From Clostridia bacterium (GTDB taxonomy: Bacteria > Bacillota > Clostridia > UBA1381), in contig JAFQJD010000018.1 of assembly GCA_017415105.1 (NCBI GenBank), positions 1 through 64,000 on the forward strand: a DNA stretch of 64,000 bases, given 5' to 3'. Positions 7,711 through 18,571 of this stretch are shown here, in pieces. Below the pieces are notes generated by a model. That model worked only from the letters and a program-made list of their open reading frames with translations, did not search any database and was not told the DNA's origin. Position numbers and translations under genes: made by a program. Positions within the stretch are counted from its first letter, which is position 1. Each line of letters opens with the position of its first letter.

Positions 7711-9621
7711 ATGGTATTATTGAACGGAACAAACTTAAAAAAGATGTTTTTTGACGAAACATTATTTTCTGATGTTTCGTTTAATATAGCAGATAAAGAC
7801 AAAATCGGCTTTGTTGGCATAAACGGAGCAGGAAAGTCTACACTTTTCAAGATAATCAACGGAATGTCAGACTACGACGATGGTGAGATTTATAAGAATA
7901 AACTCACTAAAATCGGTTACCTTGATCAGTATACCTGCATTGAGTCGGATAACACGGTTATGGGCGAAATGCTTACTGCATTTAGTGAGGTTATCTCAAT
8001 CGAAAACGAGCTTGAGGGGATACGTTACGATATTGAGAACAAAATCGGCGATATTGACGCACTTGTAAAACGTCAGACAGCTTTACAGGAACGGTTTGCG
8101 GAGCTTGACGGATACCGTTATAAGAGCCTTGTGCGTTCAACACTTATCGGACTTGGTTTTTCAGAAGATGATTTTGAACGACGTGTTGATACACTCTCGG
8201 GAGGTCAGAAAACACGTGTATCACTTGGCAGACTTCTGCTTTCTGACAGCAATCTGTTGCTCTTAGACGAGCCTACAAACCATCTTGATATAGCATCTGT
8301 TGAATGGCTTGAGGGCTTTTTGGAAAACTACAAGGGTGCATTTGTTATAATTTCGCACGACCGGTATTTTCTTGATAGGGTTACAAACAGAACATTTGAA
8401 ATGGAGAACGGCAAACTCCGTACCTATAACGGCTCATATAGTGAATATATAAAACAACGTGAGATAGAAAAAAAGACAGAAGAACGAAACTATGCCAATA
8501 CGCAACGTGAGATAGACAGACTCAATGCCGTTATTGAACAGCAACGCAGATGGAACAGAGAAAAGAATATAAAGACTGCCGAGAGTAAACAAAAAGTGGT
8601 AGACAAGCTTGAAAAAACACTTGTTAAACCTGTTTATGATACGGAGGATATACGTTTTTCGTTTAAGTCGTCACCCGGTGGCGGAAACGATGTTTTAATA
8701 ACCGAAAATCTCGGTATGAGCTTTGACGGAAAAAGGATTTTTAGCGGTTGTGACATCCATATAACAAAGGGCGAAAAGGTATTCCTGCTCGGACCTAACG
8801 GATGCGGAAAAACGACGCTTATTAAAAATATCACCGGTAAATATGAACCAACGGTGGGCGAGCTTAAAATCGGTGCAAATATACAGATAGGTTATTATGA
8901 TCAGATACAGGAAAACCTTAATCCGACAAAGGACGTTTTTTCTGAACTGCACGATGAGTATCCGTCATTTACACAGACCGAAATCAGAAATGCACTTGCA
9001 GTATTTCTTTTTAGAGATGACGACGTATTTAAAGAGATAAAGACACTTTCGGGTGGCGAGAGGGCGAGAGTAGAGCTTACAAAGCTGATGCTCAAGCCTG
9101 CCAATTTCCTTGTAATGGACGAGCCTACTAACCACCTTGATATTGAGTCAAGAGAGGCACTTGAGGAGGCACTTGCCGATTATGACGGCACAATGCTTAT
9201 GGTATCGCACGACCGTTATTTTATAAATAAGCTTGCAGACCGTATAATCTATATGGGTACTGACGGTATTAAGAGCTATATCGGAAACTATGACGATTTT
9301 TCGGCAAAGAAAACCGCCGATGCTTCTGTTGTCGAGGAAGCAGAGAAACCAAAAAATCTGGACTATCAGGAGCAAAAGCGGCTTCAGGCTGAAAAACGCA
9401 GAGTTTTAAATCGTTTTGCTAAGGTTGAGGAACTTATATCAGAGCTTGAAGGTGATGTAGAAAAGCTTGATTGTGAAATGATGAATCCGGCACTTTCTGC
9501 AGATTTTACAAAGCTTGCGGAGCTTTCTGATGAAAAAGAAGCGAAAGAGGCTGAAATTCTTGAACTTATGGAAGAATGGGAAGCACTTCAGACAGAGATT
9601 GAAGAGAAGGGGTATCAGTAA
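7711..9621 (+). CDS. ABC-F family ATPase (ribosome-associated)
   Basis: This 636-aa cytoplasmic protein has two ATP-binding cassettes and no transmembrane part. Domain 1 has GINGAGKST, LSGGQKTRVSLG and LLLLDEPTNHLD. A charged linker (about residues 245-300, rich in K/E/R with QQRRWNREKN) matches the ABC_tran_Xtn interdomain arm. Domain 2 has GPNGCGKTT, LSGGERARVEL and DEPTNHLD. A coiled-coil tail occupies about residues 555-636. This layout is that of the YdiF/Uup group, members of which act on the ribosomal E site. Some ABC-F proteins give antibiotic protection, but nothing here points to that. dtd starts directly after its stop codon. Confidence 0.88.
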   Translation: MVLLNGTNLKKMFFDETLFSDVSFNIADKDKIGFVGINGAGKSTLFKIINGMSDYDDGEIYKNKLTKIGYLDQYTCIESDNTVMGEMLTAFSEVISIENELEGIRYDIENKIGDIDALVKRQTALQERFAELDGYRYKSLVRSTLIGLGFSEDDFERRVDTLSGGQKTRVSLGRLLLSDSNLLLLDEPTNHLDIASVEWLEGFLENYKGAFVIISHDRYFLDRVTNRTFEMENGKLRTYNGSYSEYIKQREIEKKTEERNYANTQREIDRLNAVIEQQRRWNREKNIKTAESKQKVVDKLEKTLVKPVYDTEDIRFSFKSSPGGGNDVLITENLGMSFDGKRIFSGCDIHITKGEKVFLLGPNGCGKTTLIKNITGKYEPTVGELKIGANIQIGYYDQIQENLNPTKDVFSELHDEYPSFTQTEIRNALAVFLFRDDDVFKEIKTLSGGERARVELTKLMLKPANFLVMDEPTNHLDIESREALEEALADYDGTMLMVSHDRYFINKLADRIIYMGTDGIKSYIGNYDDFSAKKTADASVVEEAEKPKNLDYQEQKRLQAEKRRVLNRFAKVEELISELEGDVEKLDCEMMNPALSADFTKLAELSDEKEAKEAEILELMEEWEALQTEIEEKGYQ

Positions 9622-10071
9622 ATGCGAGCAGTTGTACAAAGGGTGAATAATGCTTCTGTTGAAGTTGACGGCAAAATTGTAGGTGAGATTGGCAAGGGTT
9701 TGCTTGTTTTCCTTGGAGTAGGTGACGGTGATACAGAGGCAGACTTAAACTATATAGCCGACAAAACCGCAGGGCTTCGGATATTCTCTGATGCGGATGA
9801 TAAAATGAATCTGTCAGTTACAGATATTGACGGTGAAATACTTGTTGTATCACAGTTTACACTCTACGGTGACTGCAGAAAGGGCAGACGCCCGAACTTC
9901 ACAGCATCAATGGAGCCCTTAACTGCAGAAAAAATGTATGAGGAATTTATAAAACTCATTGAAGCGAAGGGCATAAAAACTGCACACGGTGAGTTTGGGG
10001 CAGATATGCAGGTTTCTATATCAAATGACGGACCTGTAACGATACTTTTAGACAGCAGTAAAATTCTGTAA
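9622..10071 (+). CDS. dtd: D-aminoacyl-tRNA deacylase
   Basis: This 149-aa protein hydrolyses D-amino acids mischarged on tRNA. It has the full family length and both signature regions: SQFTLYGD near residue 78 and the NDGPVTI loop near 137. The start MRAVVQRV is typical of Dtd. The ATG directly follows the stop of the ABC-F gene with no gap, so translation is probably coupled. A bidirectional terminator follows. Confidence 0.95.
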   Translation: MRAVVQRVNNASVEVDGKIVGEIGKGLLVFLGVGDGDTEADLNYIADKTAGLRIFSDADDKMNLSVTDIDGEILVVSQFTLYGDCRKGRRPNFTASMEPLTAEKMYEEFIKLIEAKGIKTAHGEFGADMQVSISNDGPVTILLDSSKIL

Positions 10072-10072
10072 C

Positions 10073-10104
10073 AAAAAATACACACATCACAGTGTGTATT
10101 TTTT
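10073..10104. terminator. Bidirectional terminator between dtd and a convergent gene
   Basis: AAAAAATACACAC (10073-10085) pairs with GTGTGTATTTTTT (10092-10104). It has an A-run on one side and a T-run on the other, so it can stop transcription from both directions. It touches the stop codon of the - strand gene. Confidence 0.88.
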
Positions 10105-10453
10105 ATTTCCCGAACAATGCACCTAAAAATGCTGCGGCAAATGCACCGCCGATAAGTGTGAGGGTGCGTGTGTGAATTGCAAAACCACCGTTTACTATAA
10201 GTGAAATCAGAAATATAACAAGGCTGAAAACTACTGCAATACCGAGTGCATTTAAAAGCAGGCGATGTTCGCTTGTTCTTGCAATACCATATGCACCGAT
10301 AAATACGCCGACGGCTGCGGCACAGAATACAATTATGCTGACGGTGGTTTCGGAAAGAACATTAAAATAAACGAGCAAAGCACCTGTAAAGAGTGCGGCT
10401 ATGACTATAATTAACGACAAAAGAGAGCCTTTCAGAACTGCTTTTAAATTCAT
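10103..10453 (-). CDS. TIGR04086-type small membrane protein
   Basis: This 116-aa protein has four predicted transmembrane segments (about residues 10-30, 37-57, 67-89 and 96-114) and very few charged residues. Length and layout match the TIGR04086 membrane proteins of Clostridia, whose function is unknown. On the - strand an AGGTGA lies just upstream of the ATG. It is one of only two - strand genes in the window and stands alone between two + strand operons. Confidence 0.75.
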   Translation of the reverse strand: MNLKAVLKGSLLSLIIVIAALFTGALLVYFNVLSETTVSIIVFCAAAVGVFIGAYGIARTSEHRLLLNALGIAVVFSLVIFLISLIVNGGFAIHTRTLTLIGGAFAAAFLGALFGK

Positions 10454-10576
10454 ATGTAATCACCTGTAAACCTTTCTCTGTAATATATATTTTCAGTATA
10501 TGTTTTAAAAACAATTAAAATTACGAAAAAAACACTGGTTTTTGCCGAAAAAAACTCAAAAACTTGAGAAAAACGG

Positions 10577-10605
10577 TTGAATTATTTTGATATTTATGAT
10601 ACAAT
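10577..10605 (+). promoter_or_regulatory. Promoter of the yicC-remA-gmk operon
   Basis: TTGAAT (10577-10582), 17-bp spacer, TACAAT (10600-10605). It lies in an AT-rich divergent gap about 40 bp upstream of the yicC start. Confidence 0.65.
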
Positions 10606-10644
10606 TATAAATAATATGCTTTTTTACAAAGGAAGTGACTTTTA

Positions 10645-11523
10645 ATGCTGAAAAGTATGACCGGATACGGTAGATGTGAACGTATAATAGGGTCTAAAAA
10701 GATTACGGCAGAGCTTAAGTCTGTGAACCACAGATTTTCAGATTACAATATAAAAGTACCGCGTCAGTACGGCTTTTTAGAAGACCGTGCACGTCAGCTT
10801 GTGAGCGAGGCTGTGGCAAGAGGTAAGATTGATGTATATATAAGCCTTGAAAGCTGCGGCGAAGCTGATAAGACGGTGACTGTCAATATGGAACTTGCAA
10901 AAAACTATGTTGAGATATTGCAGGACTTGCGAGATACATTTTCACTGAAGGATGATATATCTGTATCAACCATAGCATCGTTTGGCGACATATTCCGTGC
11001 CGAGCCAAAGCGAGATGATGAGGAAGAAATCTGGGCAGGTGTAAAAGCAGTTCTTTCTGATGCGGTTGATGCATTTATCGCAATGCGTGCACGGGAGGGC
11101 GAAAGAATAGAAAAGGATCTTCGGGCAAGAATCAACTATATGAAATCTCTTGCAGAGGAAATTGACGAGCGTTCACCGCAGGCTGTGGAGGAGTATAAGA
11201 ATAAACTTTACGCCAAAATCAAAGAGGTAATTGATGAGCGTGAGCCTGATGATGCAAGAATACTTACTGAGGTTGCAATATTTGCGGATAAGGTTGCCGT
11301 TAACGAAGAAACTGTACGTCTTGCGAGCCACTATGATGAATTCTTTGCAATTCTTGACGGTGACGAGCCGGCAGGCAGAAAACTTGATTTTCTTATCCAG
11401 GAAATCAACCGTGAAGTTAACACCATCGGTTCAAAAGCATCCGATTTAGAGATTGCAAAGCTTGTGGTTACCTTAAAAGGCGAGATTGAAAAACTAAGAG
11501 AACAGATACAGAACATTGAATAA
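10645..11523 (+). CDS. YicC/YloC family endoribonuclease
   Basis: This is a 292-aa protein of the YicC family, for which RNase activity has been reported. Seen: the diagnostic start LKSMTGYGR, the sequence [18 protein letters not shown], and the C-terminal [24 protein letters not shown] motif (DUF1732). GGAAGTGA precedes the ATG. In Firmicutes the gene is regularly followed by remA, gmk and rpoZ, exactly as here. Confidence 0.9.
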   Translation: MLKSMTGYGRCERIIGSKKITAELKSVNHRFSDYNIKVPRQYGFLEDRARQLVSEAVARGKIDVYISLESCGEADKTVTVNMELAKNYVEILQDLRDTFSLKDDISVSTIASFGDIFRAEPKRDDEEEIWAGVKAVLSDAVDAFIAMRAREGERIEKDLRARINYMKSLAEEIDERSPQAVEEYKNKLYAKIKEVIDEREPDDARILTEVAIFADKVAVNEETVRLASHYDEFFAILDGDEPAGRKLDFLIQEINREVNTIGSKASDLEIAKLVVTLKGEIEKLREQIQNIE

Positions 11524-11534
11524 CGAGGTGGCAT

Positions 11535-11804
11535 ATGAAACTTATTAATGTAGGCTTTGGAAATATGATAAGTGCTAACCGTGCGGTGGCTGTTGTAAGC
11601 CCTGACAGTGCCCCTATCAAACGTCTTATACGTGAGGCGGAGGACAGAGGGATGCTTGTTAATGCAACATACGGCAGACGTACCCGTTCGGTGGTTGTTA
11701 TGGACTCAAAGCATATTATACTTTCAGCGATTCTGCCCGAAAAGCTTGCAACAAGACTTGACGGCGAATGTGATTGTACAGACACCGAAGATATAGACGA
11801 ATAA
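11535..11804 (+). CDS. remA: RemA/DUF370 family regulator
   Basis: This 89-aa protein begins [23 protein letters not shown], the conserved N-terminus of RemA. In Bacillus subtilis RemA is a DNA-binding activator of biofilm matrix and osmoprotection genes. The basic motif [23 protein letters not shown] fits the proposed DNA-contacting surface. The role in this organism is not known. It is coupled to yicC (12 bp) and gmk (10 bp). Confidence 0.9.
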   Translation: MKLINVGFGNMISANRAVAVVSPDSAPIKRLIREAEDRGMLVNATYGRRTRSVVVMDSKHIILSAILPEKLATRLDGECDCTDTEDIDE

Positions 11805-11814
11805 GGAGGATAAA

Positions 11815-12411
11815 ATGCAGGGAATACTTTTTGTTTTATCCGGACCGTCAGGAACCGGAAAAGGAACTGTGTGTAAAGAAGTCCTTAACCGTGAAGATGA
11901 TCTCACACTGTCAGTTTCGGCTACAACACGGGAAAAACGTGTTGGTGAGGTGGACGGCGAGACGTATCATTATGTTACAAAGGATGCTTTTGAAGCAATG
12001 ATTGATAAAGGCGAAATGCTTGAGTACGCACAGTATAATGGTAACTACTACGGCACGCCTAAAGCCTCAATAGAGGAGCTTTTAAACAGCGGTCGCGATG
12101 TTTTGCTTGAAATTGAGCCACAGGGAGCACTACAGGTAAAGAAACTCTTTCCGGAGGCAGTTCTTGTGTTTCTCGTTCCGCCGTCAATGGCAGAGCTTAA
12201 AAACAGACTTATAACACGTGGCAGAGAAAGCGAGGCCGAGATAGCCGAGCGAATAGCGAACGCAAAATGGGAGCTTGAGCAGGCGGATAAGTATACGGTA
12301 CTTATCGAAAATGATGATTTTGAAGAATGTGTAACAGAAGTTCTTGCGTACTTCTATACCAAACGCAAGGAAAGAGCAAAAATTATCAGCTTAATCAACG
12401 AAAAAGTTTGA
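11815..12411 (+). CDS. gmk: Guanylate kinase
   Basis: This 198-aa enzyme phosphorylates GMP to GDP with ATP. Seen: P-loop GPSGTGKGT near residue 10, the GMP-binding segment SVSATTREKRVGEVDGETYHYV, YYGTPKASIEE, and the LEIEPQGALQVKK loop (usually LDIDVQGA). Length is normal. A strong AAGGAGG lies 5 bp before the ATG. It sits upstream of rpoZ as in most Firmicutes. Confidence 0.95.
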   Translation: MQGILFVLSGPSGTGKGTVCKEVLNREDDLTLSVSATTREKRVGEVDGETYHYVTKDAFEAMIDKGEMLEYAQYNGNYYGTPKASIEELLNSGRDVLLEIEPQGALQVKKLFPEAVLVFLVPPSMAELKNRLITRGRESEAEIAERIANAKWELEQADKYTVLIENDDFEECVTEVLAYFYTKRKERAKIISLINEKV

Positions 12412-12427
12412 TTATGCTTAATACATA

Positions 12428-12443
12428 CCCTGATACTTCAGGG
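12428..12443 (+). other. Small hairpin between gmk and rpoZ
   Basis: CCCTGA (12428-12433), loop TACT, TCAGGG (12438-12443). There is no T-tract. It may be an mRNA processing or stability element in the operon. Confidence 0.35.
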
Positions 12444-12475
12444 AAAACTCAAAAAACGAAAGGGAATGAATTATT

Positions 12476-12775
12476 ATGATGACAAAACCGGGAATTACAG
12501 AGCTTGACAAGTACGTTGACAGCAGATACACATTAGTATCAATGGTTGCAAAGCGTGCAAGAATGATAAGTATGGACAGACGTCAGAACGAAACTGTCGA
12601 GAATGCTGCAAAGAATGCGGCACTTGACAAGCCGGTAACACAGGCTGTTAATGAAATTACTGAAGGAACAGTGGGATACATTCGTTCAGAAGCAGTACAG
12701 AAGGCACGTCAGTATGAGCAGGAAAAGATAGAAGCTATTTCACAGCTTGATGCTGAAGCTTCAGATGCAGAATAA
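12476..12775 (+). CDS. rpoZ: RNA polymerase omega subunit
   Basis: This 99-aa protein is the small omega subunit that helps RNA polymerase assemble. Seen: the family pattern SRYTLVSMVAKRARMIS near residues 17-33, followed by an alanine-rich helix and the KPVTQAVNEI segment. Two consecutive ATG codons (12476 and 12479) could start it; AAAGGGA at 12459-12465 fits either. It lies between gmk and priA, the usual place. Confidence 0.88.
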   Translation: MMTKPGITELDKYVDSRYTLVSMVAKRARMISMDRRQNETVENAAKNAALDKPVTQAVNEITEGTVGYIRSEAVQKARQYEQEKIEAISQLDAEASDAE

Positions 12776-12780
12776 ATTTT

Positions 12781-15210
12781 ATGTATGCTGAAATTGTGGT
12801 CAACCACCCGTCACGGGCGGTTGACCGTGTGTTTGATTACAAAATACCGGATACGCTGGCAAAGAAAGTGCGTCCGGGCTCAAGAGTGATAATTCCGTTC
12901 TCGCAGAATAATGCTGAACGTGAGGGGTTTGTGCTCAGAGTAAAGGAACACACTGATGCAAAAAGGATAAAAAGCATTATAGGTATGGCATCGGATGAGG
13001 TGGCGTACAGACCTGATATGGTTGAGCTTATCGAATATATGCATACAAGATATCTGGCTACATATATTGAGCTTATACATACACTTATTCCGACAGGAAC
13101 AGGACTTAAGACCGTTGAATGGATATTGTTATCAGACACCACAAAATTCGGTAAAACAGACAAGGATATAAAAATCCTTGAGCTTTTATCAGATAATGGT
13201 GGAGGAATGGATATATATTCACTTCAGTCATATTTCAATACAGATATAAAGGCACGTTTGTCACGTCTTGAAAAGGCTGATGCCATAAAACGTGAATTTC
13301 ATCACAGCCGAAATATTAACAAGCATAAAATCCGTGCTGTACGACTTGCAGTGACGGACGAAGAAGCAGATATATATGCAGAAAAAACACGCTCAAAGAT
13401 ACAGAAGCGAATGATTTTAATGCTCAAAGACAATGAGTTTATATCTACTGCAGATATTGTTCGTTTTTCGATGGGAAACTACAGTGCTTTATCAGCACTT
13501 GACAAAAACGGTATTACAGAGTTTTTTGATTTGACTCTTGAGAGACAGGTTTATGAAACGACAGATACAGTATCAGCACCGCCTGAGCCTACAGAGGAGC
13601 AGAAAAAAGCTATATTTGTGATTTCAGATGCACTTAATTTGAAAAAGCATACAGATATTCTGCTCCACGGTGTAACAGGAAGCGGAAAGACCGAGGTTTT
13701 TCTGCGTGCGATTGAGCATACTGTGAATATGGGCAGAAGTGCACTTGTGCTTGTGCCTGAGATCTCACTCACACCGCAGATGGTATCAAGATTTGTAAGC
13801 CGTTTCGGGAAGAGGATTGCAATACTTCACAGCGGTTTATCACTTGGTGAAAGATACGACCAGTGGTCAAGAATAATGAACGGTGAAGCAGACATTGTAA
13901 TCGGTGCACGAAGTGCTGTTTTTGCGCCGTTATCGGATATCGGTATCATAATCATTGACGAGGAACATTCTGAAACCTATAAATCGGAAATGAGCCCGAG
14001 ATATCACGCACGTGAGGTTGCTATAAAGAGAGCTGAAATGAACGGTGCTGTAACACTTATGGCATCGGCAACTCCGTCAATTGAAAGCTATACAAATGCA
14101 CTCAGGGGTAACTATAAGCTTATAGAGATGCATAAACGCTATAACGAAGCATCAATGCCGGCAATTGAAATAGTTGATATGAGAGAGGAGCTTGAGAACG
14201 GCAACAAGAGTATGTTCTCAAAATCTCTTTATGAGGCAATTCAAAAGAATATAGAAAACGGCGAGCAGACCATTCTGTTTATGAACAGACGCGGTTTTTC
14301 TACGTTCGTTTCGTGCCGTAAATGCGGTTTTGTTCCGCAGTGCCCTAACTGCAACATATCTTTGACGTATCACAGCTATGACAATAGCCTGAAATGCCAT
14401 TATTGCGGACATAAACAACCAAACTATACGAAATGTCCGTTGTGTGGAAGTGAATACATCAGATACTTTGGCGGCGGCACACAAAGAATTGAGGATGAGG
14501 TTAAACGGTTGTTTCCGGGTGCTTCGGTTATACGACTCGATGCTGACGTAACAACACGCAAGAACTCGCACAAAAAAATCCTTGATTCGTTTGTGAACGA
14601 TAAAATAGATATTATGATAGGCACTCAGATGGTATCAAAGGGACTTGATTTTTCAAATGTTACTCTTGTTGGTGTAATGAGTGCCGATACAATGCTTCAC
14701 ATAAACGACTTCAGAAGCGGAGAGCGGACGTTTGATTTACTTGAGCAGGTTTCCGGCCGTGCAGGGCGTGGCGAGAAAACTGGACGTGCAATTATCCAGA
14801 CATATAATCCTGAAAATTATGCTATCGACCTTGTTAAAACTCACGATTACCGTGCTTTTTATAAAAAGACAATAACCGAACGGCATACAATGTGGTATCC
14901 GCCGTATTCGGAAATGATATGCATACGTTTTTCGGGTGACGATAACGAAACCACAAGAAAAGGTGCGTTTCTGTTCCGTGATGCTTTTGGTGATATAACA
15001 AAAATTCCGGAAAAGCTTGCAGTACTTGGCCCGATACCGTCAGGTGTTTCAAGAATTAAAGGCAAATATCGCTGGCAGATTCTCATTAAATGTGAGAACG
15101 CCGATTTATTTAATGACAGACTTGTTAATTCGGCAAATGCCGTTAAGAATGATGCTGTGCTAAACGAGGTGCAGATTCAGATTGACAAAAACCCGATAAA
15201 CATATATTAG
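12781..15210 (+). CDS. priA: Primosomal replication restart helicase
   Basis: This 809-aa superfamily 2 helicase reloads the replisome at stalled forks. The N-terminal DNA-binding domain begins [23 protein letters not shown]. The helicase core has Walker [14 protein letters not shown] (near residue 300), DEEH box IIDEEH (near 400) and SATPS. A zinc-binding insert carries [13 protein letters not shown] and [17 protein letters not shown] (near 515-560). The final motifs include QMVSKGLDF and SGRAGRG. Full length. The start lies 5 bp after rpoZ and no clear ribosome binding site is separate from the rpoZ end, suggesting coupling. Confidence 0.95.
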   Translation: MYAEIVVNHPSRAVDRVFDYKIPDTLAKKVRPGSRVIIPFSQNNAEREGFVLRVKEHTDAKRIKSIIGMASDEVAYRPDMVELIEYMHTRYLATYIELIHTLIPTGTGLKTVEWILLSDTTKFGKTDKDIKILELLSDNGGGMDIYSLQSYFNTDIKARLSRLEKADAIKREFHHSRNINKHKIRAVRLAVTDEEADIYAEKTRSKIQKRMILMLKDNEFISTADIVRFSMGNYSALSALDKNGITEFFDLTLERQVYETTDTVSAPPEPTEEQKKAIFVISDALNLKKHTDILLHGVTGSGKTEVFLRAIEHTVNMGRSALVLVPEISLTPQMVSRFVSRFGKRIAILHSGLSLGERYDQWSRIMNGEADIVIGARSAVFAPLSDIGIIIIDEEHSETYKSEMSPRYHAREVAIKRAEMNGAVTLMASATPSIESYTNALRGNYKLIEMHKRYNEASMPAIEIVDMREELENGNKSMFSKSLYEAIQKNIENGEQTILFMNRRGFSTFVSCRKCGFVPQCPNCNISLTYHSYDNSLKCHYCGHKQPNYTKCPLCGSEYIRYFGGGTQRIEDEVKRLFPGASVIRLDADVTTRKNSHKKILDSFVNDKIDIMIGTQMVSKGLDFSNVTLVGVMSADTMLHINDFRSGERTFDLLEQVSGRAGRGEKTGRAIIQTYNPENYAIDLVKTHDYRAFYKKTITERHTMWYPPYSEMICIRFSGDDNETTRKGAFLFRDAFGDITKIPEKLAVLGPIPSGVSRIKGKYRWQILIKCENADLFNDRLVNSANAVKNDAVLNEVQIQIDKNPINIY

Positions 15211-15221
15211 GAGGAATATCA

Positions 15222-15683
15222 ATGGCGTTAAGGGAAATCCGATACAGAGAAGATGAGGTTCTTTATAAGCGTTGCAAGGAGGTTGTAAAGTTTGATGAAA
15301 AGCTTGCAATATTACTTGACGATATGTATGAAACAATGCAGAAGGCTAACGGTGTAGGTCTTGCCGCACCGCAAGTCGGAATATTAAAAAGGGCTGTTGT
15401 TATTGACATAGGCGAGGGCAGAATAGAGCTTATAAACCCCGAAATAATTGAAACCTCAGGCTCACAAAACGGCAGTGAGGGTTGCCTTAGTTTCCCCGGA
15501 CTTTTCGGAGAAGTGGAACGCCCGAACTTTGTTAAAGTGAAAGCCTTTGACAGAAACGGCAAGGAATTTGAACTTGAGGGCGAGGAGCTTCTTGCACGTG
15601 CAATCTGTCACGAGTGTGACCATCTCGACGGAGTGGTATTTACAAGTCACGTTACTGAATATATAGATATGGACGGGGAATGA
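15222..15683 (+). CDS. def: Peptide deformylase
   Basis: This 153-aa metalloenzyme removes the formyl group from new proteins. All three motifs are present: [10 protein letters not shown] (near residue 41), EGCLSFPG (near 87) and HECDHLDG (near 130). The cysteine and two histidines bind the metal and the glutamate is catalytic. AGGAGG precedes the ATG. It is coupled with fmt, which adds the formyl group to initiator tRNA. Confidence 0.96.
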   Translation: MALREIRYREDEVLYKRCKEVVKFDEKLAILLDDMYETMQKANGVGLAAPQVGILKRAVVIDIGEGRIELINPEIIETSGSQNGSEGCLSFPGLFGEVERPNFVKVKAFDRNGKEFELEGEELLARAICHECDHLDGVVFTSHVTEYIDMDGE

Positions 15684-15684
15684 T

Positions 15685-16620
15685 ATGAGAATTCTTTTTA
15701 TGGGAACTCCTGATTTTGCATCTGAAATTCTTCGTGCAATAGCAGGAACACAAAATGAAATTGTGGGAGTGGTGTCACAGCCTGACAAACCAAAGGGCAG
15801 GGGACACAAATTTGTTCCGACAGATGTAAAGGTAACTGCAGAGTCGCTGGGACTTACTGTGTATCAGCCTGAAACATTAAAAGACGGGGCATTTGAAGGG
15901 ATACTTGATAATCTTAAACCGGATATGATAGTTGTTGCGGCATACGGAAAGATTTTGCCGGAGTATATTCTGAATTATCCGGAATACGGCTGTGTAAATG
16001 TTCACGCATCTCTGCTTCCGAAATACCGTGGTGCTGCACCCATTCAGTGGTCGATTATAAACGGTGATGAGGAAACCGGCGTATGTATTATGAAAATGGA
16101 AAAAGGACTTGACACGGGCGATATTATATCTGTCGAAAAGACACCGATTGGTGAGTATGAAACTGCAGGTGAGCTTTTTGACCGACTTGCAAAGCTTGGC
16201 GGCAAACTGCTTGTTCGTACTATAGCAGAAATGGAAAATTCTACTGCAATTTTATGCACAAAGCAGGATGGCAGCCAAAGCACATACGCTGAAAAGATAA
16301 CAAAAGAAACTGCAAAAATCGACTGGTCACAGAGCTGTGAAAAAATATCAAAGCTCATATGCGGTATGAGCCCGTTCCCGGGTGCATACACCACATACAA
16401 AAATGAGATGGTTAAAATTTATGAAGCTGTAAAAACTAACGGCGAGGGCAAAAACGGTGAAATTCTCGGAATTGAGAAAAACAAAGGCTTAAAAGTAGCC
16501 TGTGGCAGTGGTGCTCTCTACATTAAAACCGTTCAGTTCCCGGGACTAAAGCGAATGAATGTTGAAGATTACGCAAGAGGTCATGAGATAGAGAACGGCA
16601 TAGTATTAGGAGATGAATAA
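15685..16620 (+). CDS. fmt: Methionyl-tRNA formyltransferase
   Basis: This 311-aa enzyme formylates Met-tRNA(fMet) using 10-formyltetrahydrofolate. Seen: MRILFMGTPDFA, the folate/catalytic region VNVHASLLPKYRGAAPIQWSI (catalytic N-H-D set), and GLDTGDII. A C-terminal OB-type tRNA-binding part occupies about residues 210-311. It starts 1 bp after the def stop. Confidence 0.96.
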   Translation: MRILFMGTPDFASEILRAIAGTQNEIVGVVSQPDKPKGRGHKFVPTDVKVTAESLGLTVYQPETLKDGAFEGILDNLKPDMIVVAAYGKILPEYILNYPEYGCVNVHASLLPKYRGAAPIQWSIINGDEETGVCIMKMEKGLDTGDIISVEKTPIGEYETAGELFDRLAKLGGKLLVRTIAEMENSTAILCTKQDGSQSTYAEKITKETAKIDWSQSCEKISKLICGMSPFPGAYTTYKNEMVKIYEAVKTNGEGKNGEILGIEKNKGLKVACGSGALYIKTVQFPGLKRMNVEDYARGHEIENGIVLGDE

Positions 16621-16622
16621 AT

Positions 16623-17312
16623 ATGTATTGGTATTATGACCCGACATATATGCTTGTTGTTATCGGACTTATAATAACACTTATAGCATCAGCAAACGTA
16701 AACGGAACCTTCAGAAGGTATAACAAGGTTCTCTCAAGACGCGGAATTACAGCGGCACAGGCAGCAAGAAAAATTCTTGATGCAAACGGATTACAGAATA
16801 TCAGGATTGAAAGGGTGTCAGGTAACCTGACAGACCATTTCAGTCCGAAAGAAAATGTAATAAGACTTTCTGATTCTACCTACGATTCAACATCAATTGC
16901 GGCACTCGGTGTTGCGGCACACGAATGTGGCCACGCCGTTCAGCATCAGGTAGGCTATGCACCGATAAAGCTTCGTAACGGTATGGTACCGTTTGTGAAT
17001 ATATGCTCACATCTGTCAATACCTATAATCCTTATCGGATTATTCATTTCGGCAGAGCTTGCAATGTTTGGTGTAGTTCTTTATTGTGCCGTATTTGCAT
17101 TTCAGCTTGTGACATTGCCAACTGAAACAAACGCAAGTTCACGTGCGATTGATACACTATACAATATGGCTATACTTGACGAGGATGAGCTAAAAGGCAC
17201 TAAAAAGGTGTTAAGGGCAGCTGCTATGACATATTTTGCATCAGCGGCGGCAACTGCACTGCAGGTGTTAAGATTATTCCTTCTGGTAAGCGGAAACAGG
17301 AGAAGAGATTGA
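16623..17312 (+). CDS. YugP-type zinc metallopeptidase (membrane)
   Basis: This 229-aa membrane protein has the zinc motif HECGHAVQHQ near residue 100 (HExxH form) and hydrophobic segments near 8-25, 120-165 and 195-222. It matches the YugP-type family (PF04298), found in this same neighbourhood in many Firmicutes. Substrates are unknown. It starts 2 bp after fmt and its end overlaps rsmB by 4 bp. Confidence 0.85.
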   Translation: MYWYYDPTYMLVVIGLIITLIASANVNGTFRRYNKVLSRRGITAAQAARKILDANGLQNIRIERVSGNLTDHFSPKENVIRLSDSTYDSTSIAALGVAAHECGHAVQHQVGYAPIKLRNGMVPFVNICSHLSIPIILIGLFISAELAMFGVVLYCAVFAFQLVTLPTETNASSRAIDTLYNMAILDEDELKGTKKVLRAAAMTYFASAAATALQVLRLFLLVSGNRRRD

Positions 17313-18571
17313 TTAGTGCAAGGGAAGCGGCATTACTTACTCTTAACGACATTTTCTATAACGGTGCATATTCAAATCTTGCCGTTAAGGAAATGCTCGG
17401 AAAGTGCCGTGGTATGGATAAAAACGAAAAAGCATTTTTTACCGGTCTTGTTTACGGTGTTGTTTCACGTCATTTTACGCTTGAATATATTATCTCAAAA
17501 TACTCATCAATCAAGCTTAAAAAGCTTGCAAGGTATGTAAAAATAATACTTGAAATGGGCATTTATCAGCTTCTGTATTTTGACAAGGTTCCGCAGAGTG
17601 CGGCGGTGAATGAATGTGTGAAGCTTGCTAAAAAATACTGCAAAAAAGGGTCTGACAGATTTGTGAACGCAATTTTGCGTGCATTCTGCAAGGATGAATG
17701 TAAGGTTGAGTATCCCGATAATAATCTTGCAGTTAAATACTCATTCTCACCGGAAATGGCAGATATATTTATCGGGCAGTTCGGATACGAGTTTTCAGAA
17801 CAATTGATGGAAGCACTCAATACGACACCTGATTTTCTTATAAGACCTAATGCTTTAAAAACTGATGCCAAAACGCTTTCAGAGCTTCTGTTAAAAGAAG
17901 GAATCAGCAATACTGTCACTGATTACGGTATGATTAATGCCGATGGATTTGATGTAGGAGCGTCAAAACTGTATCTTGACGGATACTTTACCGTACAAGA
18001 CAGAGGTGCATACACAGCATCTGTAGTTCTTGACCCGAAGCCGGGTGATACCGTAATTGATATGTGTGCCGCACCGGGCGGAAAAACAACACACATTGCA
18101 GAGCTTATGAATGATAGCGGTAAAATAACCGCATTTGATATACACGAGCATAAGATTTCTCTTATAAACAATGCCGCAAAACGGCTTGGAATAAAAATAA
18201 TCGATGCACAGGTGGCAGACAGCACACAATTTCTGCCGGAATTTAAGGAAACTGCAGACAAAGTGCTCTGTGACGTACCGTGCTCCGGTTGGGGTATAAT
18301 CAGGCGTAAGCCTGATATAAAGCTTTCGCATACAGATTTATCAGAGCTTTATGAGATACAGCGTAAAATACTCCGAAACGGTGCAGAGTATGCTAAAAAA
18401 GGCGGAAGCCTTGTATATTCCACCTGCACGGTAAACAAGCACGAAAACGAGGAAATTATTTCGGAGTTTTTGCGTGAAAACAGTGAATTTGAAAAAGTAT
18501 ACGAAAAAACATTCTATCCGCATATTGACGGATGTGACGGATTTTTCATATGTAGGTTAAATAAAAAATGA
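17309..18571 (+). CDS. rsmB: 16S rRNA (cytosine-967-C5) methyltransferase
   Basis: This 420-aa protein has an N-terminal NusB-like RNA-binding domain (about 1-140) and a C-terminal SAM-dependent methyltransferase. Seen: SAM motif MCAAPGGKTTHIAELM (near residue 250), the catalytic pair as DVPCSGWG and STCTVNKHENE. The start is TTG at 17309, which overlaps the yugP stop and has AGGAGA upstream. It overlaps rlmN by 4 bp. Confidence 0.94.
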   Translation: MISAREAALLTLNDIFYNGAYSNLAVKEMLGKCRGMDKNEKAFFTGLVYGVVSRHFTLEYIISKYSSIKLKKLARYVKIILEMGIYQLLYFDKVPQSAAVNECVKLAKKYCKKGSDRFVNAILRAFCKDECKVEYPDNNLAVKYSFSPEMADIFIGQFGYEFSEQLMEALNTTPDFLIRPNALKTDAKTLSELLLKEGISNTVTDYGMINADGFDVGASKLYLDGYFTVQDRGAYTASVVLDPKPGDTVIDMCAAPGGKTTHIAELMNDSGKITAFDIHEHKISLINNAAKRLGIKIIDAQVADSTQFLPEFKETADKVLCDVPCSGWGIIRRKPDIKLSHTDLSELYEIQRKILRNGAEYAKKGGSLVYSTCTVNKHENEEIISEFLRENSEFEKVYEKTFYPHIDGCDGFFICRLNKK